Assembly: GCA_017353825.1 (NCBI GenBank)
Contig: JAFMSC010000143.1
Location: 1-8,963 of the forward strand
DNA: 8,963 bases
Direction: 5' to 3'
From: Hyphomicrobiaceae bacterium
GTDB lineage: Bacteria > Pseudomonadota > Alphaproteobacteria > Rhizobiales > Hyphomicrobiaceae
Shown: one piece after another, positions 5,816 to 8,963 of the stretch
How positions within the stretch are numbered: the first letter of the stretch is position 1
Layout of the letters: each line of letters opens with the position of its first letter
Program-made: the position numbers and the translations under genes
The notes under the pieces: model-generated
The model's input: only the letters and a program-made list of their open reading frames with translations
What the model was told of the DNA's origin: nothing
Database searches by the model: none

Positions 5816-8494
5816 CTACGTCGGGCGCAGGACCACGCGCCGTAGCGCTGCATCTCCCGGCTCCGGCTCGATGCTGAAGCCGAATTCGCCGCACATGCGA
5901 AGCATTGTCGCATTCTCGGCCAGCACACACCCATAGAGCTCTTCGATCGTCTCGGTCCGTGCATAGGCAATCAGGTGCCGCATGAGCCGCCAGCCGAGCC
6001 CACGTCCCTTGATATCGGACCGGACCAGGATGGCGTATTCACCCTTAACGTAGTCAGGGTCGGCGACAAAGCGGACCACCCCCATTAGCTCGCCGGTCGC
6101 CTCGGCAACCGCCACGAAAGCCATCTCGCGGGCATAGTCGATCTGCGTCAGTCGAGCGAGGAACCTGTGAGAGAGATCGGGTCCGGCGGTGAAGAACCGC
6201 AGCCGGTGATCCTCGGGCGTCAGGCGGGCGAAGAACGCCGCGTAGAGGGCTTCGTCCTCGGGACGGATCGGCCGAATTTGCACCGCCCCCAGCGGCTCTA
6301 TCCGAGCTTCGGCCACCCACTCCGACGGGTACGGGCGGATCGCCATTGGCACGCGCGGATGTTCTGTCGGGTCCTCAACCCGTAAGCGGGCGTCGAGCGC
6401 GATAGTGCCGGCCTCGTCGGCAAGCAGCGGATTGATGTCGACCTCGCGGACCTCGGGGTGGCGGGCCACGAGATAGCCGAGACGCACCAGCGCCTCGGCG
6501 ATTGCCGCGACATCAGCCGCCGGTCGGTCGCGATAGCCCTGCAGCAGGCGCCACACCCGCGTCTGCCGCATCAGGTCGTGGGCTAGTTTGAGATCGAGCG
6601 GCGGCACGGCGTGGGCGGTATCGCGCACCACCTCGACCGCGGTGCCGCCGGCGCCGAACATAAGCAGCGGCCCGAACGTCGGGTCGACCGACATGCCGGC
6701 GATCAGCTCGGTGGCCCTTGGCCTCCGGATCATCGGCTGCACGGTGAAGCCCTTGACGCGGGCCTGCGGCTCGAGGCGACAGACGCGCTCTAGCATGTCC
6801 TGGGCGGCGTGCTGGGCCTCTTCCGCGCGCTCCAGCCCGAGGCGCACGCCGCCCACGTCGGATTTGTGCGTGATGTCGTCGGAGAGGATCTTCACCACGC
6901 ACGCTCCATAGGAGCCGATCCAGCGCGTGGCGTGCATGGCGACCTCGGCGGGAGTGGAAGCGACGTCGGTCGGAACTACTGGGATGCCGTAGCAGGTGAG
7001 CAGGGCCTTGGCTTCGACTTCCGAGAGCGTCGAGCGACCGGCCGCCAGGGCAGCCGCAATCGTCCGGCCTGCCGCTTCAGTCTTGAGGCCGAGATGCTCC
7101 GGCATCGAGGGCGGCGTGCGCGTGAGCTCTTCCTGCGCGCGGGTATAGCGAACGAGCTGCATGAAGCCGTCGATGGCATCGGCCGGGGTGGCAAAGCTGG
7201 CGATGCCGCGGGCCGCAAAAATGGTGCGGGCGCCGCGGCTGGCTTCGTCGCCGAGCCAGCTGGCCAGTACGGGCTTGGGCGGTTTGCCCGCCGTGTTGCG
7301 ACGGTCCAGCTCAGCTACCACCTCCTCGGCCACGGCCGTGCTGGAGGTGAGCGCCGTCGGGCAGTTGATGACCAGCACGGCGTCGGAGGCGGCGTCCTCC
7401 AGCAACACATCGAGCGCACGCGTGTAGCGGGCGGGGCCGGCATCGCCGACGATGTCGACGGGATTGCCATGCGACCAGGTCGCCGGCAGGGTCCCGTCGA
7501 GAGCCGCCATTGCAGGGTCGGACAAGGTGGCGAGGCGGCCGTCGAGCTCGGCGAGGCGGTCCGCCGCCAGCACGCCCGCGCCGCCGCCGTTGGTGAGGAC
7601 CGCGAGGCGCTCGCCGGTCAGACGCGGATGCCGCGCCAGGATCTCGGCGGCGCTGAAAAGGTCGTGCAGCTCGGGTACGCGCAGCAGCCCTGTGCGCCGG
7701 AACGCGGCTTCGTAGGCTGCATCGGCGCCGGCCAGCGCGCCGGTATGCGACAGGGCGGCCCTGGCCCCCGTCGCCTCCCGGCCGGCCTTGACGACGATCA
7801 CGGCCTTGCTGCGCGCTGCCCGGCGTGCCGCCGAGAGAAACTTCCGCGCATGCGTCACCGCTTCCATGTAGAGCAGGATGGCGTGGCTCTTCGGATCGCC
7901 GGCGAGATAGTCGAGAAGGTCGCCGAAGTCGACGTCGTCCATGTCGCCGAGCGAGACGACGTGCGAGAAGCCGATGCGGTGCCCTCGTGCCCAGTCGATG
8001 ATGGCCGTGATGAGGGCGCCCGATTGCGACAGAAACGCAAGGTCTCCCGCAAGCGGCGCCTCGTGCGAGAAGCTGGCGTTGAGGCCCAGCCCCGGCACCA
8101 TCAACCCGAGGCAATTCGGGCCCTGGATGCGCAGGCAATAGGGGCGGGAAGCTTCGAGCATTGTGCGCTTGAGCTCGTCGCGGACGCCCGCCGTGATCAC
8201 GACGGCCGCACGCGTCCCCCTGTTGCCGAGCTCGCCGATGATGCCGGGGATGGTTTGAGGGGGCGTTGCTACGACGGCGAGCTGTGGTGCGCCGGGCAGG
8301 GCGGCAATGGAGGGATGGCAGGGATGACCCTCGATGTCCCGGTACTTGGGATTGATGAGCCAGACCGGTCCGGGGAAGCCGCCGCGCAGGAGGTTGCGCG
8401 CGGTGATGAGACCGACGCTGCCCTGCTTCCGGCTGGCGCCGATCAGGGCTACCGACTTCGGTGCCAGCAGCTGGCCGAGATTGCGGATCGTCAT
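5816..8494 (-). CDS. Pat-like fusion: ADP-forming acetate/acyl-CoA ligase plus GNAT protein acetyltransferase
   Basis: Cytosolic 892-residue protein with the architecture of Salmonella Pat / E. coli PatZ (about 886 residues), which acetylate lysines of metabolic enzymes with acetyl-CoA. Domains in order: CoA-binding Rossmann fold (about 5-130, SVALIGAS), succinyl-CoA-ligase-like domains (about 145-455), ATP-grasp (about 478-710, with KILSDDITHKSDVGG at 535-549 and EVDINPL at 684-690) and GNAT (about 738-880). The GNAT part has the acetyl-CoA loop KGRGLG (829-834) and Glu819 in GEYAILV, where Pat enzymes keep their catalytic Glu. Unlike the enterobacterial Pat proteins as I recall them, this one retains His250 in ALSHTGALAG, the phosphohistidine of active ADP-forming acyl-CoA synthetases, and Glu211 in YMEAV. 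It may therefore also make or use acyl-CoA. ATG 8494 overlaps the upstream stop (ATGA) and follows GGAGG at 10 nt, so translational coupling is likely. The name Pat is inferred; a pure acetate-CoA ligase role is the alternative. Confidence 0.92.
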   Translation of the reverse strand: MTIRNLGQLLAPKSVALIGASRKQGSVGLITARNLLRGGFPGPVWLINPKYRDIEGHPCHPSIAALPGAPQLAVVATPPQTIPGIIGELGNRGTRAAVVITAGVRDELKRTMLEASRPYCLRIQGPNCLGLMVPGLGLNASFSHEAPLAGDLAFLSQSGALITAIIDWARGHRIGFSHVVSLGDMDDVDFGDLLDYLAGDPKSHAILLYMEAVTHARKFLSAARRAARSKAVIVVKAGREATGARAALSHTGALAGADAAYEAAFRRTGLLRVPELHDLFSAAEILARHPRLTGERLAVLTNGGGAGVLAADRLAELDGRLATLSDPAMAALDGTLPATWSHGNPVDIVGDAGPARYTRALDVLLEDAASDAVLVINCPTALTSSTAVAEEVVAELDRRNTAGKPPKPVLASWLGDEASRGARTIFAARGIASFATPADAIDGFMQLVRYTRAQEELTRTPPSMPEHLGLKTEAAGRTIAAALAAGRSTLSEVEAKALLTCYGIPVVPTDVASTPAEVAMHATRWIGSYGACVVKILSDDITHKSDVGGVRLGLERAEEAQHAAQDMLERVCRLEPQARVKGFTVQPMIRRPRATELIAGMSVDPTFGPLLMFGAGGTAVEVVRDTAHAVPPLDLKLAHDLMRQTRVWRLLQGYRDRPAADVAAIAEALVRLGYLVARHPEVREVDINPLLADEAGTIALDARLRVEDPTEHPRVPMAIRPYPSEWVAEARIEPLGAVQIRPIRPEDEALYAAFFARLTPEDHRLRFFTAGPDLSHRFLARLTQIDYAREMAFVAVAEATGELMGVVRFVADPDYVKGEYAILVRSDIKGRGLGWRLMRHLIAYARTETIEELYGCVLAENATMLRMCGEFGFSIEPEPGDAALRRVVLRPT

Positions 8495-8963
8495 GGCGAC
8501 AGAACCTCCGGGGTCCGCGCGAGAGCCTTTCGCGCCTTCGCAAGCGTGTTTGCGGCATTGCCACCCGCGTCGATCGCGACCCAGTTGGTCGTCAGAGGAC
8601 CGGTGTCACCTGCAAGCTGTTGACGCACCACATCGGGTGTGGCGTCTGAAGCGTCGCCGATGCGGGCTCCGACCCGATCGAGGAGCTTGCGGGGCGGCGC
8701 CTCGAGCCAGAGACCCCGGAAAGCAATGCCAAACTCACCTGCCACGGCTTCGATCTCGGCCCTTTCCTCCGGCCTGGCGAACACCGCGTCGACAACCACG
8801 GCATGCCCGGCTGCCAGCACCTCGTGCGCCTTCTTGCGCAGGGTCGCATAGACCTTGCTATTGGCCTCGTCCGTGTAGGCGCCAGGCCCGAGCCGCTTGG
8901 TCTCCTCCACGACGTTGAGGCCCTTGCGCTCCAAATCGCTCCGCAAGTGGACGGCCCCGGGGG
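8491..8963 (-). CDS. C-terminal part of an AAA/P-loop kinase-like ATP-binding protein (Rv2004c-like), truncated by window edge
   Basis: The frame enters from the right edge and ends at TGA 8491-8493; 156 residues are visible. The segment GAVHLRSDLERKGL, then YATLRKKAHEVLAAGHAVVVDAVFARPEERAEIEAVA, GLWLEAP, and ARIGDASDATPDVVRQQL match the lid and C-terminal half of the gluconate-kinase-like P-loop domain found in bifunctional aminoglycoside-phosphotransferase-like/ATP-binding proteins (COG2187 plus COG0645). The Walker A motif and any phosphotransferase-like domain would lie outside the window. A TTG at 8946 could serve as a start, but homologous residues continue upstream of it, so I treat the gene as partial. 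Its stop overlaps the start of the Pat-like gene by 4 nt, which indicates one operon. The substrate is unknown; the M. tuberculosis relative Rv2004c belongs to the DosR dormancy regulon. Confidence 0.85.
   Translation of the reverse strand, partial: PGAVHLRSDLERKGLNVVEETKRLGPGAYTDEANSKVYATLRKKAHEVLAAGHAVVVDAVFARPEERAEIEAVAGEFGIAFRGLWLEAPPRKLLDRVGARIGDASDATPDVVRQQLAGDTGPLTTNWVAIDAGGNAANTLAKARKALARTPEVLSP

Noticed and set aside
6809..8623. 604-codon + strand frame antisense to the Pat-like gene
   Set aside because: Long antisense frames are common in GC-rich genes; its composition is Arg/Gly/Ala-rich with no domain, while the opposite strand holds complete Pat domains.

Overview
The window reads as chromosomal DNA of a GC-rich proteobacterium. 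Base composition is roughly two thirds G+C by eye, and two palindromes of the TTGA-N6-TCAA (FNR/FixK) type point to an alphaproteobacterium or a relative. This is inference: there is no rRNA or other taxonomic marker in the window. No tRNA, insertion sequence or CRISPR array was seen.

Layout. The left part is read on the + strand: an MgtA-like P-type cation ATPase (17-2635, reading frame still open at the window edge), a 348-bp gap with two FNR/FixK-type boxes, a small two-CBS-domain protein whose reading frame is broken by one extra G (2984-3404), a 470-bp gap with a long imperfect hairpin, and a long-chain-type AMP-forming acyl-CoA synthetase (3875-5722). The right part is read on the - strand and converges on the synthetase across a 93-bp gap. 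Its genes are the C-terminal part of a P-loop kinase-like ATP-binding protein (8963-8491, entering from the right edge), then, overlapping it by ATGA, a large fusion of an ADP-forming acyl-CoA synthetase with a GNAT acetyltransferase (8494-5816). The fusion has the architecture of the protein acetyltransferase Pat/PatZ.

How the genes may work together. The second box lies exactly 41.5 bp upstream of a plausible start site with a correctly placed -10 element in front of the CBS gene, which is class II FNR-type promoter geometry. A P-type ATPase, an Hrp1-like CBS pair protein and an Rv2004c-like ATP-binding protein also occur together in the hypoxia/dormancy (DosR) regulon of Mycobacterium tuberculosis, as I recall it. 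The window may therefore be part of a low-oxygen or energy-stress locus controlled by an FNR/FixK regulator instead of DosR. The acyl-CoA synthetase and the Pat-like enzyme would add acyl-CoA metabolism and lysine acetylation to that programme. The gene identities are well supported; the shared regulation is a hypothesis.
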